From contig VWND01000019.1 of the NCBI GenBank assembly GCA_009599575.1, forward strand, positions 62,001-126,000: DNA of 64,000 nucleotides, in the 5' to 3' direction. Below, piece after piece: positions 22,401-34,264 of this stretch. The notes beneath the pieces are model-generated. The model was not told where the DNA came from. It worked only from the letters and a program-made list of their open reading frames with translations, and made no database searches. The position numbers and the translations under genes were made by a program. Source of the DNA: Blumeriella jaapii. Lineage: Eukaryota > Ascomycota > Leotiomycetes > Helotiales > Drepanopezizaceae. Numbering within the stretch: the first letter of the stretch is position 1; each line of letters opens with the position of its first letter.

Positions 22401-23591
22401 AATATAACAAATATTATTATTTATATAAAAATTAAATACTTTGCATTTTAAGCGAATATAAGGTTTTTCGCAGTAAATTTTTTTGTTATTACAAAATTCA
22501 TATTTAGGGCCACGGAATTTATTTTAATAATTATTTTTATTATTTTAATAGCCGCGATTCTGGTTTTCGCGTTGGTTTTTTTTTTTTTTTTAATAATCGT
22601 TATTATAATTAATATTTCGCTAATTCTGATCGCTAGCACGGAAAAATTGCTATTAAACAGCTATTACTTTTACGATAGCTTAGCGAGATTAATCGCTTCG
22701 CGTATTTTAAAAGGAATAATTGTTGTAAAAGCTATTTTAATCGTTTTTATTATTCGAATTAACGTAAGAAAGTTTTTTCTGCTATTATATAAAACTTTCG
22801 ATTTTGCTTTAAAGTTTTTGAATTTTAATATCGGTAAATTTTAATACGAAAGTTTCGATATTTTTATTAAGTTTTTCCAAATCTGTAAGTTTTGCAAAAC
22901 GATTAAATAATATAGTAATTAATTGTTTTTTAGCGATTTCGATAACTTTTAATAATTGGGCATGTTTTTGCATTAAAGCTTTTACGTTTTTCTTATAAGT
23001 AAAAAAAGAAGATTTCTTTTAATTTATAACTTCGATAATACGTTCGCTTTGGTTTTATTTAAAAACAAACTTTATAAATTTGAAATATTAATCGAAGATT
23101 TCAAAGTTTTGTTTATTAATTTTAAAATGCTTAATAGTTTTGTTGCGAATATTAATTAAAAAGCCAAATAAAAACAATTTTTTTTATTTAATTTCGCTTA
23201 AGACTTTTTTATTAACGAAAACGTTAGAAACTCTCGTATAAATACGATAATAGGCTTTAAGTTTTTCAGCTTAGCGAATTATTATAATAAACTGTTTGAA
23301 AAAAGCGATAATATCGCGAATTTGCTAACGATCGTAGTTTCGGAACTTCGATTTTAAAGCTTTAATTAGCTTACGCTAATCTCGAGCCTTAATAGCTTTT
23401 CATTTATTTATCGATTTAATAATATTCTTAATAATTAAATTATAATAGCGAAAAGATTTATCGAATATTTCAATCTCAGAAATTCCGAAATTCTTATAGG
23501 TTTTTTTATATTTTTCGATAAAATCGGTAATATTAGCGCTATTAAATAAAAGTGCATCAAAAAAGCCAAAGAAAGGTATGCGGCTTCGCAT
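22401..23591 (-). pseudogene. A1 gag with zinc knuckle
   Basis: The amino terminus at 23400-23591 begins MRSRIPFFGFFDALLFNSAN and continues TDFIEKYKKTYKNF. Downstream pieces include KLFLFGLPINIRNK-like (family FL.GLP...R) and, near 22400-22480, YCEKPYIRLKCKVFNF, then ICYINKYEAICFGPTKAEI. The latter is a CCHC knuckle with His changed to Tyr, followed by the usual ICLGP tail. The plus-strand frame at 22572-22844 is a shadow. Confidence 0.78.
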
Positions 23592-24362
23592 AAAAAAACG
23601 AAAAGCGTCGTTATTTATAATATTAGCGAAAGTGTTAATAAGATTTGAATTAAATAAATAAGTATTTTCTGAAATTGCAAATTAACGGTTTTTAATATAA
23701 AAAGAATCGTTTTCAATAAAAAAGTTATTAAAAAGGTCTTTGTATTTTTTAAAAAAATTAAATAAAATAAGATTGCGTCTAAATATTTAAATGGTATATT
23801 AAAAAACTTGTTTTTTAATAAGTTGATTAAATTAATATAATATTGCTGTATAATCCACGGTTTCGATATTTCGTAGCTTAAGCTAATGCACGTACAGCTA
23901 TTTTTTTATTATTTTTAATAAAAAGCCGCAAATTATAATTGCTATAATTACAAAGCGTAAAATCAAAAGGTTGAGTTTTCGCCAGGTGTTTAACCAAAAG
24001 AAATCTAATTCAAAAGGGCCGAGCGCAGCGGTCGAAGCGTATAAATTAATATTCGATTTGTTATTTTTAAACAAAAAAACGACTTTCGAGCTTTGAATTT
24101 CGTACGGTTCAGAATTGCTTAACCGTAATTTCAAACGTTTCTAAAATGTGTTGTATTTTTGTAATTTAATAACTGTGCGCAAAATAAAAAAAGCTATTAA
24201 AGGTTTTTTATATAATACAGCTGCGAATAATATTATATAAAAGGTTTTTTAAGCCGTAATAGCGAAATATCGAAATCGATTTTAATTATGAATTTAAAAA
24301 ATGCATCGGCAAATATATAAAAACGAAACACCGAAGTTTAAATTTTTACGTAAATTATCAAA
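23592..24362 (-). other. A1 leader with a conserved 78-codon frame
   Basis: A region between LTR and gag, colinear in A0, A1 and A2. A minus frame at 23898-24134 begins MKLRLSNSEPYEIQ and includes FLFKNNKSNIN. Its A2 counterpart (59740-59931) keeps most of the frame, so it may be an upstream part of gag. No domain recognised. Confidence 0.5.
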
Positions 24363-24629
24363 TATAAAAATAGATAGGAAAACCAAATTAATACGGCCAT
24401 ATATCGGTGGGTAAAATAGTCTAAGGAATTTCTAGAAAAAATTGAAAAAAGGAAAAAAAAAATAAATAAAAGTATAAATTAAACTGCGTGCTTATAATAT
24501 TATCTAAGGGAATGCTTTGCTTTTATACCTGTTGAAAATAGTCAATGGCAGGGGGTCTCGGAGGGGTCCATGCCTCGACCATAGCTAAAACTACCAACTC
24601 CCATTAATACAAGATATCACCGTTTTACA
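24363..24629 (-). repeat. 5' LTR of A1
   Basis: 267 bp, start mutated to TATAAAA and end TTTTACA. Keeps the unmutated block GGTCCATGCCTCGACCATAG. Confidence 0.95.
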
Positions 24630-24633
24630 ATAA

Positions 24634-25440
24634 CGGTTCGTAAAAAAGTTTAGATTCGGGTCGTAAATTAATTTCGTGGTCGAAGCCCGAGCGTTCGAAA
24701 AAAAAAACTTAAAATTTAAATTTATTAAAAACTGAATTTTTGAATTCGGCGTATTTATCGGATAATCGCGGCTTTTTAAAGTCTTCGATAATAAAAAACA
24801 GTAGCTCGTTTGTAAATTTGTAAAAGTTCCGGAATTTAATATTATAAATCGGTATATCGTTAAAAAAGTTTTTTGCCGCGTCGGCGGCGTCGTTTATCAA
24901 AAGCATATATTTTTTCGTAATAATTATATCGTAAAAAATGTTTTGATTGCAAAAATAATTTGGTTTTAAACTGAGTTTTTCCGATATTTAATCTACGATT
25001 AAATTATATTATTAAAGCTATAATCGCTCGAAAATAAAATTAGCGGAATATATATTTATTTTCCGGAATTCTTATATAATTAATATTTTTATCACGTAGC
25101 AACTTAATAAGATCTGAATTATACTATCGTTGCAAACAAGGGCCAATTTCCGTTTTTTAAGCGTTTTTAATTAAAAAATATAAATCGATTCGTATTTAAT
25201 AATAAATAAACGGTAGAATTGCGTTATTAATAAAGTTTTTAATAGCGCCGCAGTTTATAATAGCGTCGAGTTTTTTAATATTTTGCTTTCCGTTTTTAAT
25301 ATATATCGATATAACGTAAAAATTAGAATTAACGTTAATAATATAAAGCAAATCGTCGGAATCCAAAAAAAATATATCAAATATAATTAATAAATTATCG
25401 CTAATTCCGATCTTTCAACTGTTCGAGCCTTTCCAAAGGA
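24634..25440 (-). pseudogene. B2 pol amino-terminal part: RT start, linker and protease
   Basis: Directly after the A1 target duplication the B2 frame resumes. The linker frame at 24709-24906 begins MLLINDAADAAKNFFNDIPI, homologous to B1 8539-8736. The protease region lies about 25180-25300 (homologous to B1 8130-8260). The remainder is RIP-stopped. Confidence 0.72.
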
Positions 25441-26790
25441 TTTTAATAGCGGAGTTTTTGCTCAAAAATTCCGTCGCTTTTAACGACGAATAAGATTTTC
25501 GTTTTTTAGGCATTCTGACATTATATATCCGGTTTTTTCGCAAAAAAAGCAAGCGTTTATTTTTTTCGTAATCTTTATTTTTTTTCTTAATCGATTTCGG
25601 AATATCTGATTTTTTTTTTAATATTATCCGAAGTAATAATTAATAATATACGTGGAAAATAAGAGTTGGGATTTAAAAATAGCGATTCGATAGTATTTTT
25701 GATAAGAGCGCTGCTGTCTTTCGAATTGCTTTTGCTTTTAAAATCGAAATGAACCTTTTTCTTTAAAAAAAGGCTTAATTCGCTCCGGATATATTCTTTA
25801 ATTCTCAAGGCGCAGTCTTTTATTTGGGCGTAGATAATTAATAAAACATCTCGTATCAAATCGTAAACGTTTTTAAAAATTAAACGTGTTAATTTTATTC
25901 GATATCGTGATAAAACGGCCTGCTTTTTATATCGCCACGAAATTTCCTAAAAAACGGTCTCGAAGTAATTCGTAAAATCGGTTATTAATTAATTAGCAAA
26001 CATATGGCAACGTTTTATTTTTTTATCGGCCTCGACCGAATTTTCGATCCGGGCGTATTTCTGATAAAGCCAAGCTTTTAATAGGATTTAATTCATAAAC
26101 TTATCGATTTTTAAAAGGTTTTTGGAATGGATGCGAATATATACGATTCTTTTTTTAATAAAATTTAAAAAATAGTTTTTAACGATTAAAACTTGCAGAT
26201 CCGAACGGAAAATGCTTTTTTTAGCGAAGTAATTTTTTATTTTTAATTGCCAATATCTGATATCGTTTTTGAAAAAAGTAAAAACCGGTGAAAGCTTTAA
26301 TTTAAAAGAATTTTTGTATCGTTAAGATAAATAGCTGATAAAAAAAAAGTTTGCGAATTTTGCTTTCGGAATAATCGGTTTTTTTTTTTAAGCTTTGTAA
26401 AAATTGAAAACGAAATAAAAATAATAATAAACCTAAGAGATTTTGATAATTAATTAATGGATTTTTAATAAAAATAAAATTACGATAAATATTAAAAATA
26501 TTCGAGTTTTCTGATAGCGCTAAAGCTTTAGCTAAAAATCGTTAAAACTTTATTTATTAAGCTTTTATAACTGCAAGCTTTACTTTTATCGTTCTGTTTT
26601 TTTCGCACTCGGCTTTTAGTTAGGTTTTTACGCGCGAAAAGGCTTCGAAGCGAAAAAAAAACGATCGTTAAAATCGATCGTTAATAGCTTTATTAATAAA
26701 TAAAATCTGTAAAATAAATTGTAAAAAAAAAAAGGAAAATAAAAAAAGTAAAAAGCTGTCGTCCGTCTATTAATTCTGTTTTTCGTTTTA
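25441..26790 (-). pseudogene. B2 gag remnant with zinc knuckle
   Basis: The frame at 25587-25859 reads IYAQIKDCALRIKEYIRSEL, shared with B1 and B3 gag. Near 25505-25560 the minus strand reads NACFFCEKTGYIMSEC, a CCHC knuckle with His to Tyr. More stops toward the amino terminus. Confidence 0.78.
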
Positions 26791-27023
26791 AATAATTATA
26801 TTTATAGTGTTTTCGGTATTTAATAAATACTGCGTTGCTCGAATCGGGATTTGGAATTAAAACGTATTCTTTTGCCCAGAATCTATCGAATTTTTTTTTT
26901 CGTTATGAATTAATTATAAGGCCAATCGGTTTTTTTCTACCGAAATTTAAAATCTTAAATATGCGAAATTAAACGAAAGTACGAATAAATGCTTGCTGGC
27001 CGGTTCTGAAAAAAAATTCAGAT
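26791..27023 (-). other. B2 leader
   Basis: Sequence between gag and the 5' LTR, conserved with B1 and B3 (the CCGGTTCTGAAAAAAAATTC block adjoins the LTR). Expected position of the primer-binding site; no match made. Confidence 0.55.
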
Positions 27024-27255
27024 TGTTACGGAAATATTTGCAAACCAGAAAGCAAACGGTGTATTTATTAATATACTAAATCTTAAAAATCTAATAAAAT
27101 ACGAAAAATTCGTTTGGTTATATCTCAGAATCGCTAAGTCGCGCTTGCTTCGGGGTTTCGGTAAAGTTTCGGCTGTTGGCCGAAAGCCAAGTTCCGAAGC
27201 CATTAGGTAAGGTCTTGGCCCAAGGTCGGGGGACCATGGGCCGTGCCCTCTGACA
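27024..27255 (-). repeat. 5' LTR of B2
   Basis: 232 bp, plus-strand ends TGTTACGGAAATATTTGC and CCCTCTGACA. Direct copy of 9727-9958. The open frame at 27018-27203 is just LTR sequence. Confidence 0.93.
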
Positions 27256-27260
27256 ATTAT

Positions 27261-28101
27261 CGCATTCGCGGAAATTATATTCCAACGACAAAACGATTTC
27301 TATTTTTATTTAATCATATTTTATTTCAGAAAATTTATTTTTACGAAAATAAATTATATTATTTTCGATTAAAAACTTCTGGCAATCGTAAAATTAATAA
27401 AATACTAACGATACTATTTAAAAAGCGTATATTATAAAATTATTATTATTTCAAATTATAACAATTTAAAATATTTTATAACAATCCGCATTCTAACAAA
27501 ACGATAAGCTAAATAAATCATAATATATTATTTATTATTAATTTCGAAATTATTTACAAAACCGATTTCAAAAATCCGACCGATGCATTTTAAAAAAAAA
27601 AAACCAAATTACGCTTAAAAACCTTTAAAACTTATCAGACTTTTGCTAAAATCCTTTTATACCGAAAATCTAAACGAATTATTATTATTACAAAAACAAA
27701 AAAATTTATTTTATTTTATTAGTAATATAGCGAAAAAACTAATAAAAAAAAAAGTCGAAAGCGCGAAAGCAAAATAAAAAAAAAATATAATAAAATCAAA
27801 TTCAAAATGCGAGCAACTTTTTTATTACGAATAACAACGAACTTAAAACAAATATAATTTCTTAACGCGATATCGTTTTTAAAATCGAAAAAATATAACA
27901 ATTTTATTAAAATTCTTTCGGTCCCGACTTTTTATTCGTCAACGATATATAAATATATAAAAAATTTAAATTTTACGTTTTATCGAACGTTAATTTTAAA
28001 AAGCGATTGCTAAAAAATTTTTATAATAATCCGACCGCAGACTATTTTAAACGTAACAAAACTATTTCAATTTTGAAACGCTTGTTTTATTAATTTGAAA
28101 T
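27261..28101 (+). pseudogene. B1 RNase H, second part, and start of integrase
   Basis: The plus-strand frame resumes with IAFAEIIFQRQND-like, then FYLIIFYFRKFIF, matching B2 12357-12450. The sequence continues through the RNase H end into the H2C2 region of integrase (about 27950-28101), where it is cut by D1. GAAAT is duplicated on both sides of D1 (28097-28101, 34531-34535). Confidence 0.78.
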
Positions 28102-28367
28102 TGTGACGATTTAATCAGTCGAAGGGCTGGGAGATCAGTCAACTGGTCGCCGTATTCACATGATATAAGAAACGAGCCTTTGGTTCTGTAACAAAATATT
28201 CACTTAGAATTAACAACTACAAAAAGCAAAAATTGCTAAAAAAAAAAAGCCTTATATATATAAATAATTTCCATAATTAATAAAAAGACCCACCAGAAAA
28301 CTAAAAAGCTTGCAACTATACGTAATTGCTAGAATAACACGAGGGGCCAAAAAAATGAATCGTCACA
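28102..28367 (-). repeat. 3' LTR of D1
   Basis: 266 bp, ends TGTGACGA and TCGTCACA, a perfect 8-bp inverted pair. Confidence 0.95.
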
Positions 28368-28388
28368 CTACCCCCCCGTCCGAAAAAA
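28368..28388 (-). other. D1 polypurine tract
   Basis: Plus strand CTACCCCCCCGTCCGAAAAA, i.e. a purine-rich run on the coding strand ending immediately before the 3' LTR. This is the expected primer for plus-strand DNA synthesis. Similar tracts precede the E LTRs. Confidence 0.75.
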
Positions 28389-30260
28389 GCGCGCCCTCGA
28401 GCTTTTATTTATTAGTACGTCGCTATTTAAATAATCGTACGAATCCAAATCTTCGGAATACGCTTTCAGCCAATCTATAAGTTTTGCAAAAGGACCGGAA
28501 AGCTTTTTATACGCCAAATAAAAGTCGCGCATTTTTAAAAAAACATATATAAAATCAAACGCGAAATACCACGTAAAATTTTTATTTAAATCTATCTAAA
28601 AAGCTTTATACTAAAAGATTTTCCGTTGCATTCGATAAGCGATTAATTTTTCGACTTTGTATTTAAGCTTACCAATTATATTAATAAATTCAAAAGCTAA
28701 GTTAATCTAATCTGAAAGCGCGTCGTCAGCTATTTTACGCAGTCGATTAGCATGGAAAACTAAATGTACGTTTATAATACTAGAAAAATTTAGTTTAAAA
28801 GCGTTATCGAAAATTTTGGTTATAATTTTAAAAAGACCGTTTATAAGATTGTCGAGCTTACGAAAAGGCCGGAAAATCGGAAATAAACGCATATCGAGCC
28901 AAACGTAATCGTTAATATTAAAATCGATCGCGCGGCGAAATTTATTCGTATTTTTTTTTATTTTATCGTAAGCTTATTAAAAATGCGATTTAGCGAAGTT
29001 TTAAGCGTCGTAATAACGGCGAGCGTACGCACGAGCTTCGTTTGCGTTTAATTTGTATAAAAAATTAAAAAAAAAAAAAATATCGAATTTCCAGTTTTAA
29101 TTAATATAAAAAATATAACCGTATATAATTTTAAAAAGTGAAAAGCCATCTAGACTTTCGTAAAAAAAAACCATTTAAGCGAAATTTATTATTAAAAAAA
29201 ATTCGTTCTAATCGTTTTAATAAAAATTTACGAAAGATCGAAAGCGTTTTTACAGATATTAATTATAAATTTCGATTTAACCGTCGGTTTCAAAATAAGC
29301 GGCTATCGAAAGCTTCAATTGCGTACCGAATATTTTATTTAATTCAAACCAAAAAATAAACTAATATTAAAAGCTACGATCGCTAATAATACTTTTTAAA
29401 AGGCCAAAATATTTATATACGTAAAATATATATAATTTAACGAAACTTCGAACGTCGATATTTTTATAACAAAAAATCGAAATAGCCTGCTTAGAAAAGC
29501 GATTTATTATTACAAACACGTTATCGTAACCGTATTTGTTTTTATTAAAATTGCAAAAATCTATTATAAAATGTTTTCAAAAATGGTCAAAAACAGAAAA
29601 AAGCTGAAAAAAGCCGGGGCGCTTATTTTTTAAAACAAAACTCTTTCGATAAGCGTAGCAATTGCGATAGTATTATTTTACAAAAGCTGTTATATTTCGC
29701 CAATAATATTGGTCCGAAAGCAATTGCGTAATTTTGCGAACGCTAAAATAAGCGATAAAAATCTGATCGTGCATTTTTCGTATAAAAGCCAAACGAAAAT
29801 AATCGACGTTTAATATTATTAAGCGACCGTAATATAACAGCAAATCGCGTTCAAATATATACGAAAACGAAATATTATTATCGTCGTTCTTTTTCGTAGC
29901 GTTTCGTACAGCTTTTTTTCGGAGGGCTATCAAGCTGCTAGCTGTGCGATTAACGTGAAAAATTTAATTAATAATACGAAATACGAAAAAAAAATTAATT
30001 ATTTTAACGATAAAAACAGCTGTTTCGGAAACCGTAAAAAATCGAAGTTTTTTAATTAAAAAGCGGTAATTAATCTAATCGGCTCGAAAAAGAGTTTGCA
30101 GGCGCTAAATGCGTTTAAAAAAGTTTTGACGGTCGAATTCGTTCGTACGACGTATTAGTACGTCAGCCAGAAAGTTATGTTTATCTGATTTATACGTAAT
30201 AAAAAAGTTATAATCGGCGAGAAGCTCGGCCTAGCGTATTTATCGAACGTTTAAAAATTT
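28389..30260 (-). pseudogene. D1 integrase
   Basis: Three recognisable parts on the minus strand. The H2C2 region (29673-29933) reads LLLYYGRLIILNVDYFRLAF, then KMHDQIFIAYFSVRKITQLL and QYYWRN. The catalytic core (about 29370-29650) is degraded. The C-terminal GPY/F-type module (28707-28892) reads FRPFRKLDNLINGLFKIITK, then HLVFHANRLRK (family HPVFHVDRLR). The tail near 28400-28600 reads KLSGPFAKLIDWLKAY. The plus-strand frame at 29138-29359 is a shadow. Confidence 0.88.
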
Positions 30261-30848
30261 AAAAATTATAAAATATTCTAAAACTTTATAATTAATAATT
30301 ATTTTAATTTAATAAACTAAACTAATTAATTCAGCACGAAAATTGCCTAAAAATTTTACGATTACAAATATTTTTTTATCGTATACGACGTAATTTAGCT
30401 TTGCGAAAATTATAATTTTGCTAAAATAGGCGACTGAAAGCTAATCGTCGCTATAGAATTGCGAAAGCATAAAAGCTATTACGCCGTCGAAAGCGTCAGT
30501 TTCCAATATGCAAAAAAAGTTTTGCTTATAATATTATAAAACTAATGCAGTAGTAAAGGCTAGTATAAAAAAGTTGAAACTCTTTTGATATTCAAAAATA
30601 AAATTGTAAAAAACGTTAGCTTTGGTTAAATAAATCAAAAGCTTTGCAATTATACCGTAGTTTCGAATAAAACGTCGGTAAAAATTACAAAAACCAAAAA
30701 AGCTTTATACATTTTTTATAATAATAAAAAACTTTTAATAAACGATTACGGAAACTTTTTCTAAATCTACCTTTAAGCTTTTAATCGAAATAATAAAACC
30801 TAAATAACATATTCGAATAACGTTAAATTTAAATTTCCGAATATCGGC
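30261..30848 (-). pseudogene. D1 RNase H
   Basis: Between RT and integrase on the minus strand; colinear with D2 41700-42120. Family signals are blurred by RIP: an ILKTDAFDGVIA-like first strand near 30490 and a DKKILAIVKFL-like stretch near 30370. Assigned by position and homology between copies. Confidence 0.65.
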
Positions 30849-31691
30849 CTATAATCCAGCGTTAGCAAGCTTTTGAAATATTTTACGAACGTATATAACG
30901 TATTTTAAAAGGTCGGACGAATAAATAAAAATATTATTTAAATATATAATACAGAAATCGTTTAAATAATCGAAAAAAACGTCGTTTATATAGCGTTGGT
31001 AAATTGCGAATTTATTAATAAAGCTAAAAAATAGCATTTTGTATTTATAAGCGCCGTAACGCGTACGAAACGTCGTTAGTTTTTTACTAACGGAATCCAT
31101 TCGAATTTTATAAAAAACTTAACGAATATCGAATTTTGTAAAAATTCGTGCTTCCGAAAAACGAGCAAAAGTTTTATCGATAAAAAAAAAAAATTAACGA
31201 TTTTTACGAATAATATTATTAAAAGCTCGATAATCGATATAAAAACGTAGTAAATCGTCGGGTTTTTTGGCGAAAAGCATTGAAACAGCGAAAAAAGCGG
31301 TGAAAAATTCGATAAAGCTTTTGTCAAAATTATTTTACAGATAGGAATTAACAATTTCGAATTTTAAAATCGATATCTTATATAAAAAAATATATTTCAG
31401 CTTTTTTTTACTTATAATAAGTTCGATTTTATAATCGTAGGGCCGGTAAAAAGCTAGCTCGTTACTGGCGGCTTTAAAAAACACGTATTCGAAATCTTTA
31501 TACTCCGAAGGAAAAAATTCGAAAAAAGGTTTATTCGAAGTTAGCTTTGCTAAGCTGATTAAAAAGATCGAAATCGATATTTTATTGATTCTGAAACGTT
31601 CGAAAAAATTGTAAGATTGGATTTTAAAAAAAATATTATACGTAAAATCGTTTAGTATTTTGTCGATTTCGTACAAAAAAATTAAAAACAT
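30849..31691 (-). pseudogene. D1 reverse transcriptase
   Basis: Three overlapping open pieces. At 31335-31691: EYKDFEYVFFKAASNELAFY, then RPYDYKIEL (family LP.EY.DFADVFSK..A..LPPHRPYDH.IEL). At 31076-31354, a region with the PDGSLR.CVDYR equivalent. At 30849-31100: TTFRTRYGAYKYKMLFFSFI, then YQRYINDVFFDYLNDFCIIY and LNNIFIYSSDLL. The catalytic YLDD has become YLNN by G-to-A. Frame changes separate the pieces. Confidence 0.9.
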
Positions 31692-32016
31692 TTTAATTGC
31701 TTTTTTTTGAAAATCAGCTTAAAAACGTATATAATAATCTGGCAGATAAAAATTAAATAAGCAGTAGATTAAGAAACTCGTTTTCGAACTGGTCGTTTAA
31801 AAAATTTAAAAAATAGCTTATTTAAACTATCGATTATATTAAACTGAAAGGCTATCGCGGCGAAAGCTTTTTTTCGGTTTTTAATATAACTGTTTTTCGT
31901 AGAACGAAATAGCTGTTTTAACGAAAAAAAAAAAAAAAAAAAAATAAAAAATAAAAAATAAAAAAAAAAAGATCGTCAGCTTAAAAAAATGGTAATATAA
32001 TTTTTTATATTATTTT

Positions 32017-32049
32017 ATTAGCATCGCTATCGAAATTAGCACCGCGAAT
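32017..32049 (-). repeat. 33-bp palindromic repeat, copy in D1
   Basis: Plus-strand end ACCGCGAAT; 33 bp, matching 3712-3744 (D0b) and, inverted, 40322-40354 (D2). It lies between protease and RT. Its orientation relative to the coding strand is opposite to that in family A. Confidence 0.8.
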
Positions 32050-32436
32050 AAAATTCGATTTTTTCGCGCTCCGCACAGCGTCGTAGGTTTGCCATAATTA
32101 ATTAAGATTTTTGTTACGTTTTACAGCGTCGTTTTAATAGCGAAATTAAATCTTTCGGAAATGCAAATAAAAGATTTTAATACAACGAGCGTAAAAAACT
32201 GTAGGAAGGTAAAACTTCGGCCAATAAAGCTTGCGTTTATTATAGTTTAGTAGAATTTAATATTCGGCTAACCAAGTTTTTTTTAAAATTATATTATAAT
32301 TTCCGAAATTAATAATTAAAAAAAAAATAAACGATTGTATTCGGTTGTTAATAATAAAATTAAAAAGCGTAAAATATATAATTAAATGGCTACGAGCTTT
32401 ATTATATCTTTTTACAAAAAAAAAAGCCGAAAAAAA

Positions 32437-32619
32437 TTAAATTAAAAGTTTTAAAAAAAAAAAAAAAAATTTGATTAGCGCCGAATCGATCAACGCATAA
32501 CCGTTCGTTCTAAAGTCGGCGAACGCTTTTATTTTATACGAAAGGCTATTTTTGATAAATATAACGGGAATTGTTAATAAATCGCTATTAAAAAACTTTC
32601 GAACGTTAAAATAACGCAT
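32437..32619 (-). pseudogene. D1 protease fragment
   Basis: 60 open codons with AFADFRTNGYALIDSALI; the active site Asp is retained but Ser/Thr-Gly is changed. Homologous to D0b and D2. Confidence 0.68.
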
Positions 32620-32649
32620 ATCGCGTAATACGTTTAAAAAAAAGGCTTT

Positions 32650-33485
32650 GCTTAGGCTTAAGCGTTTTTTCGATTAGCGGAAAAGCTTTTAATTTTCTCG
32701 TATGCGTTTTGGAAATCGTTTGAAAAAGAGTTTTCGGTTTTATTATTATTATTAAAAAGCGAATTTTCGGCCGGTTCGACTTTGTTTATATTTATTAGCT
32801 TAGAAAAACCTTTAGGTAAAACCGAGGATCGGCTCGTAAAAAATCGTGCAGATTGGCTTTTTTAAATTTTTTGATATAAAATAAAAAACGAGCGTTGTCG
32901 TTAGTCCGAACGAAAAAAAAAAACGCTAAAAAAGGCGTTTTAGCGTGGAAAAGAAGAAAAAACAGCAGAAGGCTAAAAAGAAGCTTATAGAGTATTTGAA
33001 CGATTTTCGTACGTACGATTTAATTCGTAGTACGCTTTGATTAAAAACCTACCATTTTAATAAATAATAAATTTGGTTAAAAAGCGATTCGCGTATAAAA
33101 TTCGTTTAGCTAATTGATTTTGTTTTTTTTATCGGACGGCGATAAGCTAAATTTTAAAAGTCGTTGTACGCGTCCATTCCAAATGCAGTTTTTTTCGCAA
33201 ACGCTTTAATATTTTATCGCGGAAAACGTTTCGAAGCTGTTTGTCAGTTCGTATTTAAGCGTTCGTTACAAAAATAAAAAATCGCAGGTAAAATCGCTAA
33301 AAATCGTCGTGCGTATTTATTACAAATATTTTAAACTCGTTTTCGGCCTTTTGAACGTTTGAAAAATCGGCCAGAAAATCGGCGACCTTTTTTATTAATT
33401 TTTCGGAAGATATAAAATCGGAACGGTCTAAAATACGCGGGATAAGAAATTCTTTTGCCACGCTTTCGATTTAATCGAATATATA
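32650..33485 (-). pseudogene. D1 gag remnant
   Basis: The minus strand starts near 33485 with SVAKEFLIPRILDRSDFI, then KLIKKVADFLADF and AENEFKIFVIN, the gag core. The distal part is low-complexity and damaged; no zinc knuckle could be read. Confidence 0.62.
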
Positions 33486-34264
33486 ATTTTTGCGAAATCG
33501 ATCGCTAGCAAAATAATCGTAATAAAATTCGAAGTTATCGAAAACTTTAGTTTTCTAATAGCGTGCTTTGAAATTTTTATTATTATTTAGCTTAAACTTA
33601 AAATTCGAAACGCGTTTTATACGAGCTAGTCGAAAATTAGCAAATAAATAAAAACCATAGCGTTTAAAAAGCGCGCTAAAATTTTGGCCGTTAAAAGAAA
33701 ATCCAAAAAAAGTTCGCGAAAAGCGTAAAAATTGATTTACAGCGTTTATTAATTAAAATAAAACGTTGCGAAAAAAGGAAAAAGCAGTAAATTCGCGACT
33801 GGCAAAAGCACGTTCGATAGATTCTACCAAACGTTTTAATTAAAAAGTTTGTCGCAGTCGTATAATTTTTAGAAATTGTCGTTTACGCTTTTGCGCTTTT
33901 TTTAGTTGATTTTGCAAAAGTCTCAACTGAACGTTTTCAGCGCTAGGCTGTAAAAAGATGGCAGGCGAAATAGTTGGTGCTTTGCCTTTTTTTTGTTTTT
34001 TTTTCCTCGGGAAAAAGACTGTTTTTCAAAAGAAGAAGCTTCTGGGGGAGGCTGCTTTTTCGCTGATTAAAAGGGAGGTTAAAATGTAATAGCAGAAGCT
34101 AAAAAACTTTATTAAAAAAAAGATCGTTAAACAAAAGCCATTTTTCGCGAAATACGGAAATAAGCCTTTTTACGACCGGTCGATTATTTTGGTATGATTC
34201 GTAAGGAATTCGAAAAAAAAAATAGTTTACGCCGTCGCCAGCGTAGAAAAAAAGTTATTAATAA
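33486..34264 (-). other. D1 leader
   Basis: About 780 bp without a readable gene. Adjacent to the LTR the sequence reads GTTATTAATAA on the plus strand in D0a, D1 and (as GTTGTTAATAA) D0b, which is the primer-binding position. It does not look like a standard tRNA 3' end, perhaps because of RIP. Confidence 0.6.

Larger units (their letters stand above)
13373..24629 (-). mobile_element. Element A1: 11.26-kb Ty3/gypsy-type retrotransposon with extra 3' ORF
   Basis: Complete minus-strand element with 267-bp LTRs at both ends and the 4-bp target duplication ATAA (13369-13372, 24630-24633). Coding order from right to left: leader, gag, zinc knuckle, protease, RT, RNase H, integrase, AT-rich spacer, and a roughly 3.2-kb unrecognised ORF. 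RT precedes integrase, which places it with Ty3/gypsy, not Ty1/copia. Uninterrupted internally. A2 is colinear throughout. Confidence 0.95.
9727..27255 (-). mobile_element. Element B2: Ty3/gypsy chromovirus nested in B1, split by A1
   Basis: Minus-strand element with LTRs 9727-9958 and 27024-27255 and target duplication ATTAT. Coding order from right to left: gag, protease, RT, RNase H, integrase, chromodomain, 3' repeats. A1 interrupts it in RT. Net length without A1 is about 6.27 kb. It is a sister copy of B1, inserted in the opposite orientation into B1's own RNase H. Confidence 0.95.

Noticed and set aside
22572..22844. Plus-strand frames in A gag (also 58405-58701) that look like membrane proteins
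   Set aside because: Shadows of the Lys/Asn-rich gag on the minus strand; no continuity beyond the stops.
13373..24629. Family A as Ty1/copia or as a DIRS-type element
   Set aside because: RT and RNase H precede integrase, there are ordinary LTRs with target duplications, and no tyrosine recombinase was read.
28368..28388. Possible CRISPR-like or G-quadruplex feature at the C-run
   Set aside because: Position directly next to the 3' LTR explains it as the polypurine tract.
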